From positions 43,398 to 107,397 of the forward strand of contig DASUXY010000040.1 of assembly GCA_036377675.1 (NCBI GenBank): a stretch of DNA of 64,000 bases, in the 5' to 3' direction. The position numbers were made by a program, and so were the translations under genes. This DNA is from DASUXY01 sp036377675. Lineage in GTDB: Bacteria > Bacillota > Bacilli > Bacillales > Amphibacillaceae. A model generated the notes under the pieces. It saw only the letters and a list, made by a program, of their open reading frames with translations. It was not told the origin of the DNA and did no database searches. The number at the start of each line of letters is the position of its first letter. The stretch's first letter is position 1. This document shows positions 46,931 to 55,624 of the stretch, one piece after another.

Positions 46931-47429
46931 TTAATACCTTGCAAGTGAGGACAATATAAAAAGAAGGTTGATCGCTTGTTCCACTCCCTCCAACCTTCCT
47001 CATCGTCCTCACGTTCTTCAAGAATAACAATTTCTACACGACTATTTTTCATTTATATTTTCCTCACAAAACTATTTTCTACCGAAGTTTTAGCTTCTAC
47101 TTTCGATGCATCATCTAACAGAAAAGCATGTTTCCGGATCTTCAAGTGTATTTCTAATACTCTTTTAGTTAATTTAAAGTTGTTCGACTTTAAAGTGAAT
47201 AAAAAGAGAGGGAATAACGCCATCTCTGACGAAAAATGGAAGAAACATCTAAAAAGGAGGCCGCGTCACCTCCCTTAAAGATAATAGCGAATCATACTAA
47301 AGCTAAACGTAATGCCGATAGGAGTGATAAACTCTTCGTTTTCTCATCCATAGTTATTCCACATGATTAGACCATGCGTCTTTCGTTTGATTAAAGGTAT
47401 ATTCAAACTACTTTTTAACCGTATTCCTT
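46931..47429. other. Gene-poor gap between acuC and ccpA with inverted repeats
   Basis: No convincing gene in 499 bases; B. subtilis carries motPS here. A double inverted repeat lies at 46945-47012 (GTGAGGAC with GTCCTCAC, and inside it GAAGGTTG with CAACCTTC). Smaller hairpins are TTTAAAGT/ACTTTAAA near 47172-47193 and, on the minus strand, GGAGG/CCTCC followed by five T near 47253-47275. The last could terminate the ccpA transcript. A minus-strand 47-codon frame (46909-47052) has a GAGG site but no recognised product. Confidence 0.5.
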
Positions 47430-48425
47430 TTATGTTGTTGAGCTTCTTTCGACAATTCGATGAGGTAAAATAACGTTTTGCTCAGCGACTTCTTCTTTGT
47501 TCATTAACTTCGTTAACAATCGCATTGCAACAGCTCCGATGTCATACATCGGTTGGACGACCGTCGTTAATGTTGGGCGCACCATCTTTGCTAATCTCGT
47601 ATTATCGAACCCAATAATTTCAACATCTTTTGGAACTTTATATCCTAAATCTTGTGCACCATGAATCACACCTAAGGCCATTTCATCGGAAGCGACAAAA
47701 ATCGCTGACGGAACCTCTTCTTTTGTCAACAGCTGTTGAGCCGCTTTTAAGCCCGAATCATATGTGTAATCACCGTAGACAACAAACTCTTTATCGAATG
47801 AAATGGATGCATCCGTTAATGCACGCTTATAACCAGCATACTTTAGTTCGTTAATGATAATTTCTTTCGTCGCTGAAACAAAACCAATTTGGCGATTGTC
47901 TCGTTGAATTAAAAACTGTGTCGCTTCATAAGCCGCTTTTTCATAGTCAATATTTACCGATGGGATTTGATCCGTCCCTTCATACGTTGCTGCTAAAACA
48001 ATAGGTACAGGAGCATTGGAAAACTGTTTCATATGTTCCTCCGTAATATTCCCGCCCATAAAGACAATCCCATCGACTTGCTTTTCAAGCATCGTATCAA
48101 TAAGTTGTAATTCCTTCTCTTCATTTCGATCGGAATTGCTCAAAATAATATTGTATTTGTACATCGTTGCAATATCTTCAATCCCTCTAGCTAACTCAGC
48201 AAAAAAGATACTCGATATATCAGGAATAATCGCTCCAACAGTCGTCGTTTTTTTACTTGCTAAACCACGGGCAACTGCATTCGGTCGATATCCTAACTTC
48301 TCAATAGCGACCAAGACTTTTTTTCGGGTCGCCGGCTTTACATTTGGATTTCCATTTACAACACGGGAAACTGTTGCCATGGAGACATTAGCTTCTCGTG
48401 CTACATCATATATTGTTACATTCAT
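47430..48425 (-). CDS. ccpA: Catabolite control protein A
   Basis: A LacI/GalR-family regulator of 331 residues. The N-terminal helix-turn-helix reads TIYDVAREANVSMATVSRV, with hinge helix ASKKTTTVG. The periplasmic-binding-protein-like core contains ILSNSDRNEEKELQL and the IIGFDNTRLAKMVRP block involved in HPr-Ser-P contact. CcpA mediates carbon catabolite repression at cre sites. ATG 48425 has AGGAGG nine bases upstream; a TTG two codons earlier is unlikely. aroA, its usual partner, has moved to 26336. Confidence 0.96.
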   Translation of the reverse strand: MNVTIYDVAREANVSMATVSRVVNGNPNVKPATRKKVLVAIEKLGYRPNAVARGLASKKTTTVGAIIPDISSIFFAELARGIEDIATMYKYNIILSNSDRNEEKELQLIDTMLEKQVDGIVFMGGNITEEHMKQFSNAPVPIVLAATYEGTDQIPSVNIDYEKAAYEATQFLIQRDNRQIGFVSATKEIIINELKYAGYKRALTDASISFDKEFVVYGDYTYDSGLKAAQQLLTKEEVPSAIFVASDEMALGVIHGAQDLGYKVPKDVEIIGFDNTRLAKMVRPTLTTVVQPMYDIGAVAMRLLTKLMNKEEVAEQNVILPHRIVERSSTT

Positions 48426-48581
48426 TCCCAATTACCTCCTTATATTTCTTTTGTAGAAATTCACTCATCTGAACATCTTCTTTTCTTATTGATTCACTAT
48501 TTTATAATAGCACCATTTTTTGTTAAACACATACGTTCCTTATTTTATCATACGCTATAGTGGATATACACAAAATGAAAA

Positions 48582-48601
48582 GCTGATCACAACTGATCAG
48601 C
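48582..48601 (-). terminator. Orphan terminator-like hairpin upstream of ccpA
   Basis: A perfect eight-base stem, GCTGATCA with TGATCAGC, and a four-base loop are followed on the minus strand by TTTTCATTTT. No gene precedes it within 480 bases, so it may be left from a lost gene. Confidence 0.5.
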
Positions 48602-48643
48602 CGACATCTGTCATCTATTTACAATATACATGATTAATTAAGC

Positions 48644-48677
48644 GTCGATAACGGAAAAAAGTCGATAACGGAAAAAA
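48644..48677. repeat. Direct tandem repeat, two 17-bp copies
   Basis: The 17-base unit GTCGATAACGGAAAAAA occurs twice head to tail, followed by one more A. No function is evident. Confidence 0.85.
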
Positions 48678-49095
48678 AGTGATTACGGGTTTGCACTTTG
48701 AGATCACAAATATGGTCATCTGTTTGCCAGTCAAATCTGTAAGCTACGTTTTATCTTACCTTATAGATAATGATACTATAATTCATTTCTATGAAATCTT
48801 CAATCATACATATAAAAATTTGAAAATTAGTCATAATTATAACTTAGATTTTTCTCTACATTTTAACCCATCATAAAAAGATTTCTCCGAGTTATCTACT
48901 TAAAGAGAACGATGACTTATCCACATCGAAGGTCAAATTCCAACTAGGAAGAACCCCAAACCAATTGAAAATCAGTCAATGATTGAATGGACGTAGAACA
49001 AAGGGCATCTTTATATTTAAAATATTAATGATGTCCTCCTTTAAAGTATACGAATCCACTATATACCTATATAAACCTTTTTAAACGTAATTAAT

Positions 49096-49253
49096 AAAAA
49101 GGGCTGTCCTAAAAGGAGAAAACGTACGTTAAATGAGAAAAACAATAATCCAAAACATTGGTATAGCAATGTCGGTTTAGCAATGTTTTGGATTATATTA
49201 TTTAGATAGGCCATCTAAAGTGAAGAATAGACACTTATTGGACAGCTTTTTTT
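49096..49253. repeat. Nested inverted-repeat element of about 158 bp beside ytxH
   Basis: Outer arms are AAAAAGGGCTGTCC (from 49096) and GGACAGCTTTTTT (to about 49252). Inside lie a perfect 16-bp pair, ATAATCCAAAACATTG (49145-49160) with CAATGTTTTGGATTAT (49181-49196), the palindrome AACGTACGTT and a smaller TTTAGAT/ATCTAAA pair. It could be a miniature transposable element or an elaborate terminator for ytxH, whose stop codon lies five bases away. It contains no reading frame. Confidence 0.6.
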
Positions 49254-49257
49254 ATGT

Positions 49258-49680
49258 TTATTTATTTTCAGTAGCGACTTCAACTCGTTCTTGGACAGTG
49301 GTCGACTTTGTCGCTTCGTCTGCACCCGTCAACGTTCCGTCTTTCTTTTCAGCGTCAGATTGTAGTTTGTCTTGAACAGCTTTCTCTAAGTCATTTGTTT
49401 TTTCAGATACTGATTTCGTTAGCTGTGTTGTAGAATCAACAGCTAACTGCTTTAACTCTGATCCTTTATGAAGAGCTCGGTCTTTCCATTCAATTCCCTT
49501 CACTTGTGCGGTATCTTTCCATTCCCCAGCTCGGTGAACTATTTGCGTAGCACCATCGTTAAGATCACGTCGCAGTTCTCTTCCGGATTTTGGAGCAAAT
49601 AATAACGCTAAACTAGCTCCTACTAGACCTCCGATTAGGGTACCTACCATTAAATCCTTACTGTTCATGTCGTCACACAT
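49258..49680 (-). CDS. ytxH: General stress protein, YtxH family
   Basis: 140 residues. The N-terminal hydrophobic segment VGTLIGGLVGASLALLFAPK (about 12-31) followed by SGRELRR is the YtxH signature; the rest is helical and charged. In B. subtilis ytxGHJ belong to the sigma-B and sigma-H stress regulons; the function is unknown. ATG 49680 has GGGAGGA seven bases upstream; the in-frame ATG two codons earlier abuts that site. ytxG lies 27 bases upstream; ytxJ is missing. Confidence 0.87.
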   Translation of the reverse strand: MCDDMNSKDLMVGTLIGGLVGASLALLFAPKSGRELRRDLNDGATQIVHRAGEWKDTAQVKGIEWKDRALHKGSELKQLAVDSTTQLTKSVSEKTNDLEKAVQDKLQSDAEKKDGTLTGADEATKSTTVQERVEVATENK

Positions 49681-49707
49681 ACTCATTCCTCCCTATTTTT
49701 ATAATAT

Positions 49708-50112
49708 TTATTTTTTCTTCTTTTTCCACAAGTCCATAAGTGCTGTTCCCCATTTGACAGCTTGCGAAACATTATCCTGACTTTTAGAAGATGTTCGTGA
49801 AATTTTAGCAGATAACTGTTGTAACGACTGATTAAATTCTTTCGTCGTCTCCCCAATTTGTTTTATACCATCAAATAGAACATCTACCTTCATCACTTTT
49901 TCATTTAAATCGTCTGCTAAGCGATTCGTTTTACTTAATAAGGAAGTCGTTTCTGCTGTGACTCCTTCCATTTGTTTTTCAAGGCCTTCTAGTGTAGTCG
50001 CTACGTTATCAAATGTACGTTGAGCTGATTTAAGCGTCTTCACTAAAAATACAACGAATACTACGAAAGCAACAGCAATAATAATCGCAGAGATGTATAA
50101 CAATGCTTCCAT
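49708..50112 (-). CDS. ytxG: DUF948 protein YtxG
   Basis: 134 residues with one N-terminal membrane span (about 4-24) and a long helical, probably coiled-coil remainder ending in a run of lysines, matching DUF948/YtxG. It precedes ytxH on the same strand and likely shares its stress-related regulation. The molecular role is unknown. ATG 50112 is close to AAGAAGG, with GGAG further upstream. Confidence 0.85.
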   Translation of the reverse strand: MEALLYISAIIIAVAFVVFVVFLVKTLKSAQRTFDNVATTLEGLEKQMEGVTAETTSLLSKTNRLADDLNEKVMKVDVLFDGIKQIGETTKEFNQSLQQLSAKISRTSSKSQDNVSQAVKWGTALMDLWKKKKK

Positions 50113-50318
50113 CCTTCTTACAACTCCTTCTACTATTTTAATCGTTGTCCTCTATTTGTGCGTATAGGATAAGTATTTCGTTACTTCAATACCTAATGCC
50201 TATACAAGCTTTTATCAATTGACATACGTTAAGTATAATCGTTTTAATAACTAATTTCGACAAATATGTACAAATACCTTTATTTATTACGAATCGACAT
50301 TAAATTGCCACAAATAAA

Positions 50319-50342
50319 GAGTCTGTATTCATGTACAGACTC
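50319..50342 (-). terminator. Rho-independent terminator after murC
   Basis: GAGTCTGTA (50319-50327) pairs with TACAGACTC (50334-50342). On the minus strand it is followed by TTTATTTG and begins six bases past the murC stop. Confidence 0.75.
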
Positions 50343-50347
50343 CCAGT

Positions 50348-51667
50348 TTAAGATGACTCATTCACTTTGGATTCAGCCAAATAGGTTTCATAGGCGATTT
50401 GAAACTTTTGGATATCTCCAGCTCCCATAAAGATTAATACACTGTCTGGATAATCTTGTAAAATCTTAACGTTAGATAATTCGAGAATTCCGCTATTAGG
50501 AACAATTTTTTGCAAATCATGAATCGTCAATTGTCCATCATTTTCTCTCGCTGAACCGAAAATATCACATAAATAGACGTGATCAGCTAAACAGAGACTA
50601 TCAGCAAACTCTTGTAAAAAGATTTTTGTGCGCGTAAATGTATGTGGTTGGAAAATCGCCACAATCGGATGGTTCGGATATTTTTTCCGTGCAGAATCAA
50701 TCGTCGCCTTTACTTCAATCGGATGATGCGCATAGTCGTCAATAATAATTTGATTCCCGACTTGCTTGTCAGTAAAACGCCGTTTAACCCCTTGGAACGT
50801 CTTCAACGCCTTAATATCTTCAGCTGGAATCCCTTCATAGTGACAAATCGCAATGACTGCTAATGCGTTAAGTACATGATGGTTTCCATACAGTGGAATC
50901 GTAAACGTATCATAATACGTATTTCTTACAAATACATCAAATTCAGTACCTTCGTCTGTTTCTGTAACATTTTGCGCTTGAAAGTCATTCGTCGCTGAAA
51001 AACCGTAATATACAGCAGGGACTTTCGCTTGAATGCGCAGTAAATATTCGTCATCACCACAAGCGATGATCCCTTTTTTTACATTATCAGCCATCGATTG
51101 GAAAGCATCAAACACATCGTTAATACTTGAGAAATAATCTGGATGATCATAATCAATGTTCGTCATAATTGCATAATCAGGCTCATAACGTAAAAAATGA
51201 CGACGATATTCACAAGCTTCAAATACAAAATATTCGCTATCAATGTGCCCTTGACCAGTTCCATCACCGATTAAATAAGAGATTGGATGTGCTTTATTTA
51301 AAACGTGGGCTAACAATCCTGTTGTCGACGTTTTCCCGTGTGAACCTGTAACGGCAATACTCGTATATTGTTTGAGCCATTCACCCAAAAATTCATGATA
51401 CTTATAAAACGTCACACCACGCTTTTTCGCTTCTTTAATTTCTATATGATCTTCTGAAAAAGCATTACCGGCAATAACCGTATAATGATCTTTAATATTT
51501 TTTTCTGAAAAAGGGTAGATAGGGATGTTTTTTGCCTCTAATGCTTCTTGAGTGAAAAATCTTTTCTCAACATCAGAACCTTGGACTGTTTCTCCAGAGT
51601 CATGAAGGATTTGGGCAAGCGCACTCATACCCGTTCCCTTAATACCAATAAAATGGTAAGTTGTCAT
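50348..51667 (-). CDS. murC: UDP-N-acetylmuramate-L-alanine ligase
   Basis: A Mur ligase of 439 residues that adds L-Ala to UDP-MurNAc in peptidoglycan synthesis. The N-terminal Rossmann motif is HFIGIKGTGMSALAQIL, the ATP-binding loop is VTGSHGKTSTTG (about 107-118), and the central and C-terminal domains show NIDYDHPDYF, DDYAHHP and QPHTFTRT. In B. subtilis it lies in the same stretch, upstream of ytxGH on this strand. Confidence 0.97.
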   Translation of the reverse strand: MTTYHFIGIKGTGMSALAQILHDSGETVQGSDVEKRFFTQEALEAKNIPIYPFSEKNIKDHYTVIAGNAFSEDHIEIKEAKKRGVTFYKYHEFLGEWLKQYTSIAVTGSHGKTSTTGLLAHVLNKAHPISYLIGDGTGQGHIDSEYFVFEACEYRRHFLRYEPDYAIMTNIDYDHPDYFSSINDVFDAFQSMADNVKKGIIACGDDEYLLRIQAKVPAVYYGFSATNDFQAQNVTETDEGTEFDVFVRNTYYDTFTIPLYGNHHVLNALAVIAICHYEGIPAEDIKALKTFQGVKRRFTDKQVGNQIIIDDYAHHPIEVKATIDSARKKYPNHPIVAIFQPHTFTRTKIFLQEFADSLCLADHVYLCDIFGSARENDGQLTIHDLQKIVPNSGILELSNVKILQDYPDSVLIFMGAGDIQKFQIAYETYLAESKVNESS

Positions 51668-51871
51668 AAAAAAGAACCTCCATATATATGTGTCAAAAAA
51701 CGCTCATAGTTTCCTTTGCCGTCATCCTCTTCACAAAGGCTAGGTGCAGAATGAAGAATTATTTTCATAAAAAATTCCCCGTTCATCTTACATAAGTTCC
51801 CATGTTATTATAGCAGAACTTAAGCGAGAGTGAAATAGATTGTTCTTTCCTAATCATTTATACAATCATGA

Positions 51872-52987
51872 TTACTTTGACTGTTTTTTATAGTCTACTT
51901 TTTCAAGTCGCGGATTCGGACGATATCGTCGTCCTTCTTTCGCAGAAGGCGTTCCGTTTAAAAGGACATTATCCCCGGTAAAGCCTATGTTAATTCGTAA
52001 AAGGCTTCTGCCGACACCATACATGTCAACTGGGACATTTTGTTCTTCAAAATAGCGAATGCGTTCTTCTGTAAATCCACCACTTACCATGATGCTAACG
52101 TGATTAAACCCTTCCTCATCGAGAGCTTTTCGCAATGCGAAAACAAGTTCCGGGTTAACACCACGCGGGTCAAACGTACCCATTACATGTTGATTTCTAA
52201 GAAAATATTTATCAACGAGCGTTCGAGATGTATCTAAACGGACACCTTTTAGCTCTTTACCAAATGCCTTAGCTACTTTAAGAGAATCAGTGATAACGTC
52301 ATTGTTATAGTCGACAAGTGCGACTAAATCATCCTCTGGATACGTTTCATGATAGGCACGTGTTGCTGCTACAACATCACCACGAAACATTTGAATAAGT
52401 GCATGTGGCATCGTTCCCATGCCTTCTTTTCCCCACCACTCATTCATCGCATGTGTCGCTTGAGCTGTCGAACCACCGATGAATGCCGCATAGCCATCAC
52501 CTGCTTGTTGTGTATAATGATCATCACGGTCACCCATAAAGATAATCGGTTTTTGTTTTCCAGATAGTCGGGCTGCTTTTACAACATTGTATACATTTGT
52601 AGCGACTGACGTTCTTCTTGACAAAATTCCATCGATGATTCCTTCTAAAAAGCCAAATTGCTGATAAGCTCCTGATACGGTCAAGACCGTATCAAATGGT
52701 CTGATCTTGTCACCGTCCTTTAATGAATGAATTTCTAATGTTTCCGGAGCTTCTGCAAATGTATGTAATAAAGCAATTGCTTCATCTGTTCCACAGAGTA
52801 CCGCATGATTTTTTTGAAAAAATTGCATCGTTACATGGTTGTTTGGTAGTTTTTTTTCGACGATTTCTTTCGTTTTTAAAAAATATACGGCGGAGAACCA
52901 ACCTTCACCGACTCTTTCATCGAATTTAAATGTTTTATTCGTTAAACGATCTATTTTACCTGTTAATTTCTGCTCAATTTCTCTCAT
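51872..52987 (-). CDS. pncB: Nicotinate phosphoribosyltransferase, short type
   Basis: A 371-residue member of the NAPRTase/quinolinate phosphoribosyltransferase-like fold, about 120 residues shorter than the B. subtilis PncB. Blocks are FKFDERVGEGWFSAVYF, the PRPP-site region VSGGFTEERIRYFEE, MGTFDPRG and YGVGRSLLRI, with VRLDTSRT before them. It converts nicotinate and PRPP to NaMN for NAD salvage. It stands between murC and sftA, an extra gene relative to B. subtilis. The ATG at 52987 is preceded by AAGGAGA. Confidence 0.88.
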   Translation of the reverse strand: MREIEQKLTGKIDRLTNKTFKFDERVGEGWFSAVYFLKTKEIVEKKLPNNHVTMQFFQKNHAVLCGTDEAIALLHTFAEAPETLEIHSLKDGDKIRPFDTVLTVSGAYQQFGFLEGIIDGILSRRTSVATNVYNVVKAARLSGKQKPIIFMGDRDDHYTQQAGDGYAAFIGGSTAQATHAMNEWWGKEGMGTMPHALIQMFRGDVVAATRAYHETYPEDDLVALVDYNNDVITDSLKVAKAFGKELKGVRLDTSRTLVDKYFLRNQHVMGTFDPRGVNPELVFALRKALDEEGFNHVSIMVSGGFTEERIRYFEEQNVPVDMYGVGRSLLRINIGFTGDNVLLNGTPSAKEGRRYRPNPRLEKVDYKKQSK

Positions 52988-53130
52988 AAGAAATCTCCTT
53001 AATTTCTTTTTTGAAAAATGAATACTATTTTATCTCTTCTATCATATATAAACATCGCTCATTACACAAGTAGCCGCTTGAATAATCTTTGTCATAAATC
53101 ATACAACCTTCCATTCAATAAAAGATGTCT

Positions 53131-55386
53131 TTATAAAAACATATCTTCTACTTGCGCTGATGTTACGAGGACATCTCTTGGTTTACTACCGTTTTGTTGC
53201 GAAACAATGCCTCGTGTTTCCATCGTATCGATCATGCGAGCGGCTCGGTTATAACCTATTTTAAAATGCCTTTGTAATAACGACGTACTTGCTCGATTTT
53301 TATGTAAAACAAATTGTACCGCTTCTTCGAACAATTCATCCTCTTCCTCATCGGTCGTCATTTGTTCGAGCAATGATTGTTGCTCGAATAGGTAATTGGT
53401 CGGCGCTAAGTCTTTCACATAATTCGTAACCTTTTCGATTTCCTCATCTGACACAAAGGGACCTTGTAAACGAACGCTTTTGCGAGCTCCGTTTTCAATA
53501 AAAAGCATATCTCCCTTACCGAGTAATTTCTCCGCTCCTGATGTATCGATAATTGTCCGTGAATCAACTTGTGAGGAAACACTGAAAGCGATTCTCGTCG
53601 GGATATTTGCTTTGATTAAACCTGTAATGACGTCAACAGAAGGCCTTTGTGTTGCTACTAATAAGTGAATTCCCGCGGCACGTGCTTTTTGGGCAATCCG
53701 AGCAATCGATTCTTCGACATCTTGTGGTGACATCATCATTAAATCCGCTAATTCATCGATGACAATGATGAGAAAAGGCATTTTTTTATCTAAGGCATTT
53801 ACCTCTTCCATCTTTTCATTATATGTTTCAATATTTCTCACACCGGCTTCGACAAACTTTTGATAGCGATCTTCCATCTCATTTACTGCCCACTTTAATG
53901 CAGCTGTAGCCGCTTTAACGTCGGTAATAACTGGGGAAACTAAATGAGGAATTCCGTTATATGGTGCTAATTCAACCATTTTTGGATCAATTAATAAAAA
54001 CTTCACTTCATCAGGAGTCGCTTTATATAATAAACTGATTAAAATCGAATTGATACAAACACTTTTCCCTGATCCTGTCGCTCCGGCAATTAAACCGTGA
54101 GGCATCTTTTGAATATTCATCGCTACGGGATCTCCTTCAATATTTAAACCTAGCGCAACAGTTAGTGGAGAGGAGCTTGCTTTGAACGTTTTCGTTACAA
54201 AAATTTCACGTAACCCCACCGCCTGTGGTGCGGGGTTAGGTACTTCTATACCAACTGTGTTTTTACCAGGGATCGGAGCTTCAATGCGTATATCCTTCGC
54301 TGCCATATTTAGTTTCAAGTCATCGCTTAAGTTTTTAATTTTACTTACTTTCACGCCCAGTTCAGGTTGAACTTCGAATCGTGTAACGGATGGTCCTTGT
54401 GTTGCGTGGACGACTTTTGCACGAACGCGAAAATGCTTTAACGTTTGGTCTAACAATGCCTGCTGTTCTTTAATCCATAGATGATTAGCTGTACTTTTTG
54501 GAAGAGGTTCGGCGAGCAAATCAATTGGAAAATGTTGATGTCGTTCGTCTTGGTTTTCTTGCTCCTTACTTTGAGTCTTCTTTCGGGAAGACGATGTCTT
54601 TCGCTTGTTATTTTGTAAATGATATGGCGTCACTGGCATCATCATGACATTGTAAGGGATCGGACGTTGAGTTCGATTTTTTATATTTTTTACCTTTCGG
54701 TGATGTTTGTTCTTCTTAACAGTTTGCTTTTTCTGTTGTATCGCATTCGGTTTATTTGGGAATCGTCTCACTTTCTTTTTACGATCGGGGCGGTTCTCTA
54801 AGGATGAAGAAGTATGCTTTTCATTAACAGTCGACTGTCGCTTGCGAACGTTCTTTTCATTTGAAGGAATGGTCTCAGTCTTCGTCACATTTTCAATTCG
54901 GTCATTTTTCTCTCTTTCTCTCTTTTGTTGAACTTTATTTTGTGACAGCTGTTTCCTTTTTCGTACGAAAGCTGGAATTTCTTCGGTTCTTTTTACTTCT
55001 GAGCGTTTTTGATAACCGTATATTGGAGAGGCTACTCGGCTTGGTTTAAAGGGCTTTTCTCGTTGATTGTTTTGTTCTCGCTCTGTTTGATCAAATTGTC
55101 GTTGTCCCATTTCGTTGTTTTCCGTACGCTGATTTTCCTGTCTCCGTTGATAAGCGGGAATTTCATTGGTATCTTGCGTCTGTCGTTGTTTTCCACCACT
55201 TGGAAAACGCAACGGTGTATTTTTAGGGTATTTATACATCATTTTCGTTTGAATATTCGTTGTCGTTTTCGCTTTTTGTTTCCATAAATGTTCCAGTGGT
55301 TGTCGATCTTCCTCGTTCATGTCTTGTTCTTCTTCGACTTCTTCCCAAATCATATTTTGGAGTCTTTTTTTCCATCGTTCTAACAT
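53131..55386 (-). CDS. sftA: DNA translocase SftA (FtsK/SpoIIIE family, soluble)
   Basis: 751 residues. About 1-300 are a Gln/Arg/Lys/Asn-rich, poorly ordered linker with no membrane spans, which marks SftA rather than SpoIIIE. The motor follows with Walker A GATGSGKS (about 437), Walker B LIIVIDELADLMM and a C-terminal winged-helix gamma domain (about 680-745) for DNA sequence reading. SftA clears chromosomal DNA from the closing septum. It is shorter than B. subtilis SftA (roughly 950) through the linker. The start is uncertain: ATG 55386 or an in-frame GTG at 55395, neither with a strong ribosome site. Confidence 0.92.
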   Translation of the reverse strand: MLERWKKRLQNMIWEEVEEEQDMNEEDRQPLEHLWKQKAKTTTNIQTKMMYKYPKNTPLRFPSGGKQRQTQDTNEIPAYQRRQENQRTENNEMGQRQFDQTEREQNNQREKPFKPSRVASPIYGYQKRSEVKRTEEIPAFVRKRKQLSQNKVQQKREREKNDRIENVTKTETIPSNEKNVRKRQSTVNEKHTSSSLENRPDRKKKVRRFPNKPNAIQQKKQTVKKNKHHRKVKNIKNRTQRPIPYNVMMMPVTPYHLQNNKRKTSSSRKKTQSKEQENQDERHQHFPIDLLAEPLPKSTANHLWIKEQQALLDQTLKHFRVRAKVVHATQGPSVTRFEVQPELGVKVSKIKNLSDDLKLNMAAKDIRIEAPIPGKNTVGIEVPNPAPQAVGLREIFVTKTFKASSSPLTVALGLNIEGDPVAMNIQKMPHGLIAGATGSGKSVCINSILISLLYKATPDEVKFLLIDPKMVELAPYNGIPHLVSPVITDVKAATAALKWAVNEMEDRYQKFVEAGVRNIETYNEKMEEVNALDKKMPFLIIVIDELADLMMMSPQDVEESIARIAQKARAAGIHLLVATQRPSVDVITGLIKANIPTRIAFSVSSQVDSRTIIDTSGAEKLLGKGDMLFIENGARKSVRLQGPFVSDEEIEKVTNYVKDLAPTNYLFEQQSLLEQMTTDEEEDELFEEAVQFVLHKNRASTSLLQRHFKIGYNRAARMIDTMETRGIVSQQNGSKPRDVLVTSAQVEDMFL

Positions 55387-55574
55387 TACTCTCACTCTTT
55401 TCTATATATTCAGTTCATCATCACATGACTCGGATTTTCTGAAGTTGTCAAAATGAGTTTTCAACTATAAAAAATACAAAAAGATTCATACCCTTTCTGG
55501 GGGATGGTTACTTTTATTTTAACAGTTTTTTCTTTATTGTGAAGGCGACTGAATCATTTTTAGTATCCGTAAAA

Positions 55575-55606
55575 AAACAGCCCAAGTCTTTATACGTGAG
55601 CTGTTT
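55575..55606 (-). terminator. Terminator after ytpR
   Basis: On the minus strand AAACAGC (55600-55606) pairs with GCTGTTT (55575-55581) and is followed by a T run. It lies about 20 bases past the ancestral ytpR stop at 55625, supporting that as the true gene end. Confidence 0.75.
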
Positions 55607-55624
55607 CATTCGTTTTACTACAAG

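Larger units (their letters stand above)
48426..49095. other. Long gap upstream of ccpA, no gene seen
   Basis: These 670 bases hold no supported gene. B. subtilis has aroA and ytxJ in this place. The minus strand has an orphan AAAGGAGG at about 49034-49041 with no credible reading frame after it. An AT-rich stretch around 48470-48560 probably includes the ccpA promoter, but no confident pair of boxes was picked. A hairpin and a short tandem repeat are listed separately. Confidence 0.5.

Noticed and set aside
46976..47278. A 100-codon plus-strand frame after acuC (begins MFHSLQPSSSSSRSS)
   Set aside because: No ribosome binding site, serine-rich low-complexity start, no recognisable domain, and it runs across inverted repeats and a probable ccpA terminator.
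48679..48876. A 65-codon plus-strand frame upstream of ccpA
   Set aside because: No ribosome binding site, AT-driven composition, no family resemblance; it lies in what looks like a decayed gap.
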